Shown here: piece after piece, positions 55,695 to 64,000 of the stretch
Layout: each line of letters starts with the position of its first letter
Numbering within the stretch: position 1 is the first letter of the stretch
Origin: Acetobacter pomorum
GTDB lineage: Bacteria > Pseudomonadota > Alphaproteobacteria > Acetobacterales > Acetobacteraceae
Direction of reading: 5' to 3'
Assembly (NCBI RefSeq): GCF_002738225.1
Contig: NZ_PEBQ01000087.1
Span: forward strand, 1 to 64,000
DNA length: 64,000 nucleotides
Notes under the pieces: model-generated
Seen by the model: only the letters and a program-made list of their open reading frames with translations
Database searches by the model: none
Told to the model about the DNA's origin: nothing
Program-made: the position numbers and the translations under genes

Positions 55695-56767
55695 TCTTCC
55701 CCCTCATCCTCGCCAGCAAGGAAATCCATCTGCTGGTTTCCCCCGGTAGCCGAAGCCGGAGGGGTAAGCCCCAGATGCCGCCAGCCACGTTCACCAAGAA
55801 CACGGCCACGGGTGGTGCGCAAAACCAGACCTTCCTGAATTAGGTAAGGTTCAATAACATCTTCCAATGTATCGCGCGATTCGGCTAGAGCCGCAGCCAG
55901 CGTTTCCACCCCAACCGGGCCACCGTGATGATATTCTGCAATGCGGCGCAGGTAGCGCCTATCCATGGCATCCAGCCCAAGGGCATCAACTTCTAGCCGC
56001 TTAAGGGCTGCATCTGCCACTTCTGCCTCTACCGGCACCCCCGCAGGCACGGTAACGGATGCAAAATCCCGCACGCGGCGGAGCAAGCGCCCAGCAATAC
56101 GCGGTGTGCCGCGTGAACGGCGGGCAATTTCCATTGCGCCACCTAAAGTTAGCGCGAAATCCAGCTTTTCTGCGCCACGCGCCACAATTTTACACAGCTC
56201 TTCTGGCGTATAAAAAACCAACCGCAGCGGAATGCCAAACCTGTCCCGCAATGGCGTGGCCAAAAGCCCAGCCCGCGTGGTGGCCGCCACAAGCGTAAAT
56301 GGTGGCAAATCTATACGGACAGATCGTGCTGCCGGACCTTCACCAATAATCAGATCAAGCTGGAAATCTTCCATCGCAGGATAGAGAATTTCCTCAATAG
56401 CAGGCTGGAGCCGATGGATTTCATCAATAAACAGCACATCACGTGGCTGCAAATTGGTAAGAATTGCAGCCAGATCCCCTGCCCGCTGGATAACAGGGCC
56501 AGAGGTGGCCCGAAAACCCACCCCCAGCTCACGCGCCACAATCTGGGCCAAGGTTGTTTTACCCAAGCCCGGCGGCCCATGTAGTAAAACATGATCTAAG
56601 GCATCGCCACGTTGTTTGGCGGCCTTGATAAAAATGGAAAGATTTTCCCGGCTGGCTTTCTGGCCAGTAAAATCATGCAGAGTTTGCGGGCGAAGTGTGG
56701 ATTCGCCAACATCTTCCTCGCGCCGTTCTGCGTCAATTTCCCGATCAGGCGTAAACTCCGCGCTCAT
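55691..56767 (-). CDS. ruvB: Holliday junction branch migration ATPase RuvB
   Basis: AAA+ motor that with RuvA moves Holliday junctions. 358 aa. Walker [19 protein letters not shown], Walker [11 protein letters not shown], sensor ATTRAGLL and the C-terminal winged helix with [13 protein letters not shown]. The N-terminal [11 protein letters not shown] segment is typical. ATGA overlaps join it to ruvA and to ybgC. Confidence 0.97.
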   Translation of the reverse strand: MSAEFTPDREIDAERREEDVGESTLRPQTLHDFTGQKASRENLSIFIKAAKQRGDALDHVLLHGPPGLGKTTLAQIVARELGVGFRATSGPVIQRAGDLAAILTNLQPRDVLFIDEIHRLQPAIEEILYPAMEDFQLDLIIGEGPAARSVRIDLPPFTLVAATTRAGLLATPLRDRFGIPLRLVFYTPEELCKIVARGAEKLDFALTLGGAMEIARRSRGTPRIAGRLLRRVRDFASVTVPAGVPVEAEVADAALKRLEVDALGLDAMDRRYLRRIAEYHHGGPVGVETLAAALAESRDTLEDVIEPYLIQEGLVLRTTRGRVLGERGWRHLGLTPPASATGGNQQMDFLAGEDEGEE

Positions 56768-57378
56768 CGGGCAAGATCTTTCAGGCTGTCACGAATCACC
56801 AAATCCAGCGTGGCCGCAGCCCCATGCGTATCCATAACCTTCCGCACAACTGGCGCTGCTTCTGCCCGCCGAAAGCCCAAGCCTGCCAGTGCCATAAGGG
56901 CATCGGCCTCTATACTGCCCGCCGGTGTTGCCATGGCCGGAATGGTAATGCCACTACCACTGCTACCTCCCGGCATTTTGCCAGCTTTATCGCGCAGTTC
57001 TGTCAGAATGCGCTCTGCCAATCTGCCACCAACACCCGGCGCACGGGTCAGGCTGGCTTTATCTGATGTCATCAATGCCGCAATCAGTTCCCCGGGTGAC
57101 AAGGTGGAAAGAATACCAAGCGCAACCTTTGCCCCCACCCCCTGCACACTTGTCAGCAACCGAAACCACTCACGCTCTGCACTTTCCATAAAACCATACA
57201 GAAGAATGGCATCTTCACGCACAACAGTTTCGATCAGAACACGCGCTTTTTCTGGCGGATTGGGCAAGGCGGCCAAAGTGCGTGTAGAGGCAGCCACGAG
57301 GTAGCCCACGCCATTTACGTCTATCACGCAGCTTCCCAGATCTACCTGAATGACCAACCCGCATAAAAACGCAATCAT
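56764..57378 (-). CDS. ruvA: Holliday junction binding protein RuvA
   Basis: 204 aa from the ATG at 57378, which overlaps the ruvC stop; the upstream frame inside ruvC is a shadow. OB-fold N terminus ([13 protein letters not shown]), helix-hairpin-helix motifs ([13 protein letters not shown] and [13 protein letters not shown]), and a C-terminal UBA-like domain that contacts RuvB. Confidence 0.95.
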   Translation of the reverse strand: MIAFLCGLVIQVDLGSCVIDVNGVGYLVAASTRTLAALPNPPEKARVLIETVVREDAILLYGFMESAEREWFRLLTSVQGVGAKVALGILSTLSPGELIAALMTSDKASLTRAPGVGGRLAERILTELRDKAGKMPGGSSGSGITIPAMATPAGSIEADALMALAGLGFRRAEAAPVVRKVMDTHGAAATLDLVIRDSLKDLAR

Positions 57379-57881
57379 GCCATTCTTACTCCGGCGGCAA
57401 TATGGCGCGCACTTGCACGATGATGCGCATGGCAAATGGCAACCGCCAGTGCATCTGATGCATCTGCACGGATAATTTCTGCTCCGGGCAAAAGCCGCCG
57501 CACCATCATTTCCACCTGTTTTTTATCTGCGGATCCGGTTCCCACAACCGATTTTTTAACGGAAAGCGCGCCGTATTCTGCCACGCTTATCCCGGCCAAT
57601 GCTGGCACAAGCAAAGCAACCCCTCGCGCATACCCTAGCTTGAGAGTGGCTGCACCATTACGATTGACATAGGTTTCTTCAACTGCCGCTTCCTGTGGTG
57701 CCAACCTGTCTATCAACATCAGTAGGTTGTCATGCAGCACTTTTAGGCGATCTGGCACGCTATCTGCGCTATTGGTTGCAATAACACCATTTTCAACGTG
57801 CCTGAGGCGATTGCCCTCGACATCAATCACCCCCCACCCCGTAAAGCGCAGGCCGGGATCAATGCCGAGCAGACGTACCAT
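57375..57881 (-). CDS. ruvC: Holliday junction resolvase RuvC
   Basis: Dimeric endonuclease that cuts Holliday junctions. 168 aa; the first catalytic Asp is Asp8 in LGIDPGLRFTGWG, followed by VEETYVNRN (Glu) and DASDALAVAICHAHH near the C terminus. It starts 6 bp after yebC ends. Confidence 0.95.
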   Translation of the reverse strand: MVRLLGIDPGLRFTGWGVIDVEGNRLRHVENGVIATNSADSVPDRLKVLHDNLLMLIDRLAPQEAAVEETYVNRNGAATLKLGYARGVALLVPALAGISVAEYGALSVKKSVVGTGSADKKQVEMMVRRLLPGAEIIRADASDALAVAICHAHHRASARHIAAGVRMA

Positions 57882-57887
57882 TATAAT

Positions 57888-58637
57888 TTAGGCCGAAAGT
57901 TTTTCGGCCAGATCATCCGGCAGATCAAAATTGGCATACACATTCTGCACATCATCGTTATCTTCAAGCGTATCCAGCAACTTGAACAGACTGCGTGCCT
58001 TTTCTTCATCCAGCGTTACGATATTTTCCGGGCGCCAGTCCAACTTGGCACTTTCCGCCTCACCAAAACGCGTTTCCAGCGCATCTTTCACGGCAAAGAA
58101 GGATTCCACTTCACACGTCACTTCATGAAATGCTTCTGTGGAAACAACGTTTTCTGCTCCGGCCTCAATTGCTGCTTCCAGCATTTCATCTTCAGTGGCC
58201 ACAGAAGCGGGATATGTAATAACACCTAAGCGGCGAAACATAAACGAAACGGAATTTGTTTCTCCCATAGAACCGCCATATTTGGAAAACGCTGCACGCA
58301 CATCTGATGCTGTACGGTTGCGGTTATCTGTCAGCCCTTCAACAATAATGGCCACACCGGCAGGGCCATAGCCTTCGTACCGCACTTCCACATAGTCATC
58401 ACCACCAGCTGCGCCAGATGCCTTCTTAATAGCGCGCTCAATGGTATCCTTGGGCATATTCACTTCACGTGCAGCAGAAATAGCGGCACGCAAACGCGGA
58501 TTGGCAGCCGGATCTGGCAAGCCAGAGCGTGTTGCTACCGTAAGTTCCCGGATAACCTTGCCAAACTGCTTGGAACGTTTTGCATCCTGCGCACCTTTAC
58601 GGTGCATAATGTTCTTAAACTGGGAATGACCAGCCAT
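57888..58637 (-). CDS. YebC/PmpR-family protein
   Basis: 249 aa. The N-terminal [21 protein letters not shown] is the family signature; [19 protein letters not shown] and the acidic ED-rich C terminus agree. Family members act as transcription regulators or as factors easing translation of proline stretches. First gene of the ruvCAB run. Confidence 0.95.
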   Translation of the reverse strand: MAGHSQFKNIMHRKGAQDAKRSKQFGKVIRELTVATRSGLPDPAANPRLRAAISAAREVNMPKDTIERAIKKASGAAGGDDYVEVRYEGYGPAGVAIIVEGLTDNRNRTASDVRAAFSKYGGSMGETNSVSFMFRRLGVITYPASVATEDEMLEAAIEAGAENVVSTEAFHEVTCEVESFFAVKDALETRFGEAESAKLDWRPENIVTLDEEKARSLFKLLDTLEDNDDVQNVYANFDLPDDLAEKLSA

Positions 58638-58676
58638 CTTCCTTACCTTGTCGTCTGCAACAATGCCGGGCAGGCC

Positions 58677-61400
58677 TTAAACAAGCCGCCCGTGACAATG
58701 CTTATATTTCTGGCCCGAACCACATGGGCAGGGCGCGTTACGAGGTGTTTCACCCCAGCTTGAGGGATCATCCGGCATAATGGCGCTGCCCCCGATAGGG
58801 GTGGCCATTTCCGGCGATGCACCGGGAGAAAGACCGGGCCCCGGTTCTGAGGCATATCCCTGCACTTCTGGATCAGCATGAATTTCTGCCGTATCGGCAA
58901 ATGGATCAGCAGCTTGCGGAGGCGTCACTTCCACCCGCGCCATTAACCCGACCACACGCTGGCGCATTTCTTCCAGCATGAATGTAAAGAGCTGGAAAGC
59001 TTCGTGCTTATATTCGTTCAGCGGATCTTTCTGACCGTAAGCACGCAGGCCAATACCCTGCCGCAGTTGATCCAGCGCATGCAGATGTTCTTTCCACACA
59101 GCGTCATAGGTTGTCAGCAAAATCTGCTTTTCAATAAAGCGCATCAGATCCGGGCCAATATTGGCGGCCCGCGCAGCCTGTGCCTGTGTGGCCGCCTGGC
59201 TGATCCGGTCTGCCACAGCCTCGGCATCCATGCCATCTTCCTTGGCCCAAGCCGCTATGGGCAGATCAAGGCCGAAGGTTTTCTGCACATCTTCCGTCAG
59301 GCCAGCCACATCCCACTGTTCCGCAAAGGATTTTTCCGGAATACGGCGGGCCACCATGGCGTCAATAACATCTTCCTGCGCTTCCGCCACAATTGAAGAG
59401 ACATCCTCGGTCGCCATAAACTCGCGGCGCTGGGCATACACTTCCTTGCGCTGATCATTCATCACGTCATCATATTTGAGCGTGTTCTTGCGCATATCGA
59501 AGTTGCGGGCCTCAACTTTTCTCTGTGCCCGTTCCAGCGCCTTACTCAACCACGGATGAACAATGGCCTCGCCGTCCTTCATGCCCATTTTCTGGAACAT
59601 TCCGCTCATGCGGTCTGAACCGAAAATACGCATCAGGTCATCTTGAAGCGAGATAAAGAACTTGGAATTACCGGGATCACCCTGTCGGCCTGCACGGCCA
59701 CGCAGCTGGTTATCAATACGGCGGCTTTCATGCCGTTCCGTGCCGATAACATACAAACCACCAGCCTGCTGCACGATGTCATGATCCCGCGCAACACGGT
59801 CACGGATTTCCTTCTCAGCAGCTTCACGCTCTGGAGAATCTTCCATATCCCCCAAGGTTTGGGAGATCAGCATTTCCACGTTGCCGCCAAGCTTAATATC
59901 CGTGCCACGCCCCGCCATGTTGGTGGCAATGGTAATGGCACCCGGCGCACCGGCCTGTGCTACAATCTTGGCTTCCATTTCATGGAAACGGGCGTTCAAC
60001 ACGTTATGTGGAATAGCTTCACGTTTCAGCAGGTCTGAAAGCGCTTCACTTTTTTCAATAGACGTAGTGCCCACCAGAATCGGCTGACCGCGTTCGTGCA
60101 CATCCCGGATGAGTTTGACGACAGCAGCAAACTTTTCCTGCTCTGTCAGATAGATCTCGTCGTCTTCATCCTTACGGGCAACCGGACGGTTAGTGGGAAT
60201 GGCCACCACATCCAGATTGTAGATTTCAGCAAATTCATCCGCCTCTGTCATAGCGGTGCCGGTCATGCCGGAAAGCTTGGGATAAAGACGGAAATAGTTC
60301 TGGAAGGTGATGGAAGCCAGCGTCTGGTTTTCCTGCTGGACTTCTACGTGTTCCTTGGCTTCCAGCGCCTGATGCAGACCATCGGAATACCGGCGGCCTT
60401 CCATCATACGGCCGGTGAATTCATCAATAATCACCACTTTGCCATCACGCACAATGTAATCCACATCCCGCGAGAACAGCGTATGTGCGCGCAAAGACTG
60501 CTGCACATGATGCACGACGGTAACGTGATGCAGATCGTACAGCCCGCCTTCATCCAGCACCCCAGCCTGACGCAGCAGATTTTCTACATGGTCAGAGCCG
60601 GTATCCGTCAGGATAACTGTGCGGAACTTTTCATCTTTTTCAAAAGTTGCCGGATCCTGCACAAGCTGGGCCACCACGGTATCCACCGCACGGTACAGAT
60701 CAGAGCTATCTTCTGCCGGGCCGGAAATAATCAGTGGGGTGCGAGCTTCATCAATCAGGATCGAATCCACTTCATCCACAATCGCGTGGTAGAAGGGGCG
60801 CTGCACCATTTCACCCAACTGGTACTTCATATTATCGCGCAGATAATCGAAGCCGAATTCGTTATTCGTGCCGTATGTAATGTCTGCGGCATAAGCTTGG
60901 CGGCGTGCATCATCTGGCAAATTGGGCACAATCACCCCGGTTGTCAGACCTAGAAAGCTATAAAGGCGGCCCATCTCTGCGGCGTCACGCGCAGCAAGAT
61001 AATCGTTTACGGTAACAACATGCACGCCCTTACCTGCCAACGCGCTGAGATACACAGCCAGCGTGGCCACCAGGGTTTTCCCTTCCCCAGTGCGCATTTC
61101 TGCAATTCGGCCAGAATGAAGCACCATGCCGCCAATAAGCTGCACATCAAAATGCCGCATCCCCAACACTCTGCGCGAGGCCTCACGGCACACGGCAAAA
61201 GCTTCGGGCAGCAGATCATCCAGACTTTCGCCTTTGGCGATCCGGTCCCGGAATTCCTGCGTTTTGCCAGAAAGGGCGGTATCATCCAACGCCTGTACTT
61301 GTGGTTCAAGCGCGTTGATCTCCGGCACCCGGCGTTGAAATATCTTGAGCGTCCGGTCGTTGGCGGTGCCGAACAGGGCGCGGACAAAGCGTGAAAGCAT
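58677..61400 (-). CDS. secA: Preprotein translocase ATPase SecA
   Basis: Motor driving proteins through SecYEG. 907 aa from the ATG at 61400, with AAAGGTG five bases upstream. DEAD-type motor with [17 protein letters not shown] and [15 protein letters not shown], the second ATPase half with [14 protein letters not shown], and a C-terminal SEC-C zinc finger [14 protein letters not shown] that binds SecB/ribosome. Divergent from the parvulin gene. Confidence 0.97.
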   Translation of the reverse strand: MLSRFVRALFGTANDRTLKIFQRRVPEINALEPQVQALDDTALSGKTQEFRDRIAKGESLDDLLPEAFAVCREASRRVLGMRHFDVQLIGGMVLHSGRIAEMRTGEGKTLVATLAVYLSALAGKGVHVVTVNDYLAARDAAEMGRLYSFLGLTTGVIVPNLPDDARRQAYAADITYGTNNEFGFDYLRDNMKYQLGEMVQRPFYHAIVDEVDSILIDEARTPLIISGPAEDSSDLYRAVDTVVAQLVQDPATFEKDEKFRTVILTDTGSDHVENLLRQAGVLDEGGLYDLHHVTVVHHVQQSLRAHTLFSRDVDYIVRDGKVVIIDEFTGRMMEGRRYSDGLHQALEAKEHVEVQQENQTLASITFQNYFRLYPKLSGMTGTAMTEADEFAEIYNLDVVAIPTNRPVARKDEDDEIYLTEQEKFAAVVKLIRDVHERGQPILVGTTSIEKSEALSDLLKREAIPHNVLNARFHEMEAKIVAQAGAPGAITIATNMAGRGTDIKLGGNVEMLISQTLGDMEDSPEREAAEKEIRDRVARDHDIVQQAGGLYVIGTERHESRRIDNQLRGRAGRQGDPGNSKFFISLQDDLMRIFGSDRMSGMFQKMGMKDGEAIVHPWLSKALERAQRKVEARNFDMRKNTLKYDDVMNDQRKEVYAQRREFMATEDVSSIVAEAQEDVIDAMVARRIPEKSFAEQWDVAGLTEDVQKTFGLDLPIAAWAKEDGMDAEAVADRISQAATQAQAARAANIGPDLMRFIEKQILLTTYDAVWKEHLHALDQLRQGIGLRAYGQKDPLNEYKHEAFQLFTFMLEEMRQRVVGLMARVEVTPPQAADPFADTAEIHADPEVQGYASEPGPGLSPGASPEMATPIGGSAIMPDDPSSWGETPRNAPCPCGSGQKYKHCHGRLV

Positions 61401-61602
61401 GAACACCTTTCCGGAACAATGCGGCCCCTTACCGCTGCATTACCCCAAATGGTAAGACAACAAGGGACACTGGCATGGCTGGCTTGCCCAGCAAAATAGG
61501 ACCGGGGCGGGTTGCGGTCAACCAACCGTACCTGTGGAAGCAGGATTGAAACAGGGGTTGCCGGGCGGAAAACCCTCCTTCATACAGGGTAAACAGGTTT
61601 AA

Positions 61603-62553
61603 ATGGCTTTAAAGGTTTTAATACACATGCGGCTTATTCCCCACGCGTTTGGACTGGCAGCAGCAGCGTTATTTGCTACCACCACCCTTTGCACACCCTC
61701 CTTTGCTGCAGATCCAGCCCCGGCTGCTGCAAGCGCTCCGGCAAAGCCAGCAGACCCCAACGCCGTGGTAGCCACCGTAAATGGGGAAAAAATCACGCTG
61801 GCAGATGTGCAGACTGCCATGGTCTCCCTGCCGCCACAGATGCGCCAGCTTCCCCCGAACCTGATTTTCCCCATGCTGGTCAATCAGTTAGCAGATCAGA
61901 AAGCCATTCTGATTACCGCTCAGAAAGAAGGCCTGGATAAAAAGCCTGAAACCCAGCAGCTGATGACAAATGCAGCCAACACTGCGTTGCAGAATGCCTG
62001 GCTGTCTGAACAGGTTATGCCGCATCTGAATGATGATGCCATCAAACAGTATTATGATCAGAATTACGCAGGCAAGCCCGCCGAAAAAGAAGTGCATGCC
62101 CGCCATATTCTGGTGAAAACTGAAGCCGAAGCCAATGATGTTATCAAGAAACTGAAGGCAGGTGCTGACTTCGGTAAGCTGGCGGCTGAAGTTTCCACCG
62201 ACAAGGGCAGCGCCCAGCAGAATGGTGGTGATCTGGGCTGGTTCAAGAAAACAGACATGATCCCGGCCTTCTCTGATGCCGCCTTTGCTATGAAAAAAGG
62301 TGAAATTAGCAGCACACCGGTAAAGAGCCAGTATGGCTATCATGTCATTCAGGTGCTGGACACACGTACAGACCCGATTCCTACACTGGACGCTGTGCGG
62401 GACAAAATCCGCCAGGCTCTGATCCAGAAATACGTGCGTGAAGCCGTGGATAAAGCCACCACTCAGGTGAAGATCGTGCGTTTTGACCCCAACACAGGCA
62501 AGCCGCTACCTGATGCTCCGGCACCTGCATCAGCTGCTGCACCCAAAAAATAA
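61603..62553 (+). CDS. Peptidyl-prolyl isomerase (parvulin/PrsA-SurA type)
   Basis: Periplasmic foldase of 316 aa (ATG 61603; ATG 61627 with AAAGG upstream is also possible). Signal peptide with ATTTLCTPSFAADP, an Ala/Pro-rich linker, a SurA-like N domain (about 55-140) and a parvulin domain (about 155-260: HARHILVKTEAEANDVIK, DLGWF, SQYGYHVIQVLD). A Pro/Ala tail ends it. The pairing with secA suggests a role in export quality control. Confidence 0.9.
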   Translation: MALKVLIHMRLIPHAFGLAAAALFATTTLCTPSFAADPAPAAASAPAKPADPNAVVATVNGEKITLADVQTAMVSLPPQMRQLPPNLIFPMLVNQLADQKAILITAQKEGLDKKPETQQLMTNAANTALQNAWLSEQVMPHLNDDAIKQYYDQNYAGKPAEKEVHARHILVKTEAEANDVIKKLKAGADFGKLAAEVSTDKGSAQQNGGDLGWFKKTDMIPAFSDAAFAMKKGEISSTPVKSQYGYHVIQVLDTRTDPIPTLDAVRDKIRQALIQKYVREAVDKATTQVKIVRFDPNTGKPLPDAPAPASAAAPKK

Positions 62554-62568
62554 AAACCACCACACAGC

Positions 62569-62600
62569 AAACCTCGCTCTAAACAACTGGGGCGAGGTTT
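62569..62600 (+). terminator. Terminator after the parvulin gene
   Basis: Stem AAACCTCGC/GCGAGGTTT (62569-62577 and 62592-62600, extendable inward) with a loop and TT following. It lies 15 bp past the stop and 29 bp before argJ, so it separates the two genes partly. Confidence 0.6.
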
Positions 62601-62629
62601 TGCATATATACCCTTGAGGATACCGCCAG

Positions 62630-63874
62630 ATGGCGCAGACAATCCCCGTTTCCCCCCTGGCCCTGCCAATGCCGGAACTTGGTGTTGTGCGTGGGATTCG
62701 CCTTGGCGCCATTGCAGCCGGTATTCGTTATAAGGGCCGCACAGATCTGGTTCTGGCCGAATTTGCCCCCGGCACCACTGTTGCCGGTGTATTTACCAAA
62801 TCCAAATGCCCCGGCGCACCGGTGGACTGGTGCCGCGCCATTTTACCAAAGGGCGAAGCCCGTGCATTGGTTGTAAATGCCGGAAACGCCAATGTCTTTA
62901 CCGGACAGGCCGGACGCAACACATGTGAAGCCACAGCAGAAGCCACTGCCAAGCTAGTTGGCTGTTCCGGGCAAAACGTCTATTTGGCTTCTACGGGCGT
63001 TATTGGAGAAATCCTGCCTGCCGAACGTATTACCTCCGCCCTTCCCGCCTTACATGCCTCCCTTTCAGAAAACGGATGGGAAGAAGCTGCGCGTGGGATC
63101 ATGACGACCGATACCTTCCCCAAGGCGGCCATGCGCAAGGCCATCATTAAGGGCACGGAAGTTATTATTCAGGGTATTGCCAAAGGGAGCGGCATGATTG
63201 CGCCAGACATGGCCACCATGCTCTCCTTTGTAGCAACAGATGCCAAGTTACCAGCATCCATCCTGCAAACCTTGCTGAGCGCTGGCATCCAGAAAACCTT
63301 TAACTGCATTACAGTGGATTCGGATACCTCAACATCAGACATGGTGCTGCTGTTTGCGACTGGAGCGGCCCACAATCCGGATATAGCCACTATAGATGCG
63401 CTGACAGATCCTGAACTGGCAGATTTCCGCACGGCATTAAATGCCGTTCTGCACGATCTGGCCCTACTGGTTATCCGGGATGGAGAAGGCATTACCAAGC
63501 TGATGAGCATTAAGGTGAGCGGTGCTGTATCCGATCAGTCTGCTTGGCGGGTTGCCATGGCTATTGGCAATTCCCCATTGGTAAAGACCGCCGTAGCCGG
63601 AGAAGACGCCAACTGGGGCCGCGTTGTTATGGCTGTTGGCAAATGTGGGGAACCCGCAGACCGTGATACGCTTTCTGTCTCCATTGGTGGTGTCTGCATT
63701 GCACGCAATGGCACCGTTGTGGATGGGTACGATGAAACACCTGTGGTCGCCCATATGAAAGGGCGTGAAATTGATATTGCGGTTGATCTCGGCCTAGGAA
63801 CAGGCTCTGCTCAGGCATGGAGTTGTGATCTGACGCACGGCTATATTGATATCAATGGGTCTTACCGCAGTTAG
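62630..63874 (+). CDS. argJ: Bifunctional glutamate N-acetyltransferase / amino-acid acetyltransferase ArgJ
   Basis: Transfers acetyl groups between N-acetylornithine and glutamate in cyclic arginine synthesis. 414 aa. The autoproteolysis motif GMIAPDMATMLSF places the nucleophile Thr196 at the start of the mature beta chain; the alpha chain contains VVNAGNANVFTGQAG. GAGGA precedes the ATG by 9 nt. Length and motif order are normal. Confidence 0.96.
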   Translation: MAQTIPVSPLALPMPELGVVRGIRLGAIAAGIRYKGRTDLVLAEFAPGTTVAGVFTKSKCPGAPVDWCRAILPKGEARALVVNAGNANVFTGQAGRNTCEATAEATAKLVGCSGQNVYLASTGVIGEILPAERITSALPALHASLSENGWEEAARGIMTTDTFPKAAMRKAIIKGTEVIIQGIAKGSGMIAPDMATMLSFVATDAKLPASILQTLLSAGIQKTFNCITVDSDTSTSDMVLLFATGAAHNPDIATIDALTDPELADFRTALNAVLHDLALLVIRDGEGITKLMSIKVSGAVSDQSAWRVAMAIGNSPLVKTAVAGEDANWGRVVMAVGKCGEPADRDTLSVSIGGVCIARNGTVVDGYDETPVVAHMKGREIDIAVDLGLGTGSAQAWSCDLTHGYIDINGSYRS

Positions 63875-63926
63875 ACGCCACTTTCTGCCCTTCTGTTTAT
63901 TTTCTCCTTCCTGCGGAGCAGGTTCT

Positions 63927-64000
63927 CATGTCCAATTCGGCTCCGCCTCCCGGCTGGGGGGCTCCTTCTGGCGATTTTTATGGAATGCAGCCCGGCACAC
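63927..64000 (+). CDS. Truncated ORF at window edge, unknown
   Basis: An ATG at 63927, preceded by GCGGAGCAGG about 6-12 bases upstream, opens a frame to the end of the window (24 residues, Pro/Gly/Ser-rich start). Too short to identify. It follows argJ on the same strand by 52 bp, so it may be co-transcribed. Confidence 0.5.

Noticed and set aside
60096..60953. 285-residue plus-strand frame antisense to secA
   Set aside because: SecA is unambiguous on the other strand; the frame is an open-frame shadow.

Overview
The window looks like a chromosomal segment of an acetic acid bacterium (Acetobacteraceae, probably Acetobacter or a close relative). This is inferred from recognising the proteins, not from a database search. 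Supporting signs are the alphaproteobacterial DksA with one zinc-finger cysteine, AddAB rather than RecBCD, a CtrA-type response regulator, and the gene order yebC-ruvCAB-ybgC-tolQRAB-pal-cpoB. Base composition is moderate. No insertion sequence, prophage, CRISPR array or rRNA was found. Most of the window is core genome with tight operons and many 4-nt ATGA stop/start overlaps.

Layout: 1-5.4 kb holds an HtrA/DegP protease, TadA, a 50-residue secreted or membrane peptide, a class I glutamine amidotransferase preceded by a perfect hairpin covering its ribosome binding site, an RsuA/RluB pseudouridine synthase, RsmD and Ssb. 5.5-8.7 kb holds an O-antigen ligase-like membrane protein, DksA, tRNA-Thr(GGU) and a glycosyltransferase. 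8.8-15.1 kb (minus strand) holds a Gly-rich lipoprotein, TyrS, TldD, a histidine phosphatase and a 715-residue uncharacterised protein with a fold-type I PLP-enzyme core. 15.3-19.9 kb is a dTDP-L-rhamnose operon (rfbBACD) plus a GT2 glycosyltransferase.

20.0-29.1 kb holds FtsK, an RluA-type synthase with no ATG/GTG/TTG start, a GT4 glycosyltransferase and a sulfur-trafficking operon (two cysteine desulfurases, ferredoxin, MnmA, a GST-like protein). 29.1-35.4 kb holds a structured 447-bp intergenic region, an alpha/beta hydrolase, TrmJ, CysS, tRNA-Thr(UGU), FolC, AccD and thioredoxin. 35.5-42.7 kb is tsaE-addB-addA. At 43.0 kb stands a CtrA-like regulator whose receiver domain has lost its phosphorylation residues.

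43.9-58.6 kb is a long minus-strand block: YebC, RuvCAB, YbgC, TolQRAB, Pal, CpoB, TilS, FtsH, FolP and GlmM. It links Holliday junction processing, the Tol-Pal envelope machine, membrane protein quality control, folate and peptidoglycan precursor synthesis. 58.7-64 kb holds SecA, divergent from a parvulin-type periplasmic chaperone and ArgJ, with a truncated gene at the edge.

The most notable items are the degenerate CtrA paralogue, the 715-residue PLP-like protein, the RluA gene that apparently starts at ATT, the hairpin sequestering a Shine-Dalgarno sequence, and the repeat-bearing intergenic region near 29.3 kb.
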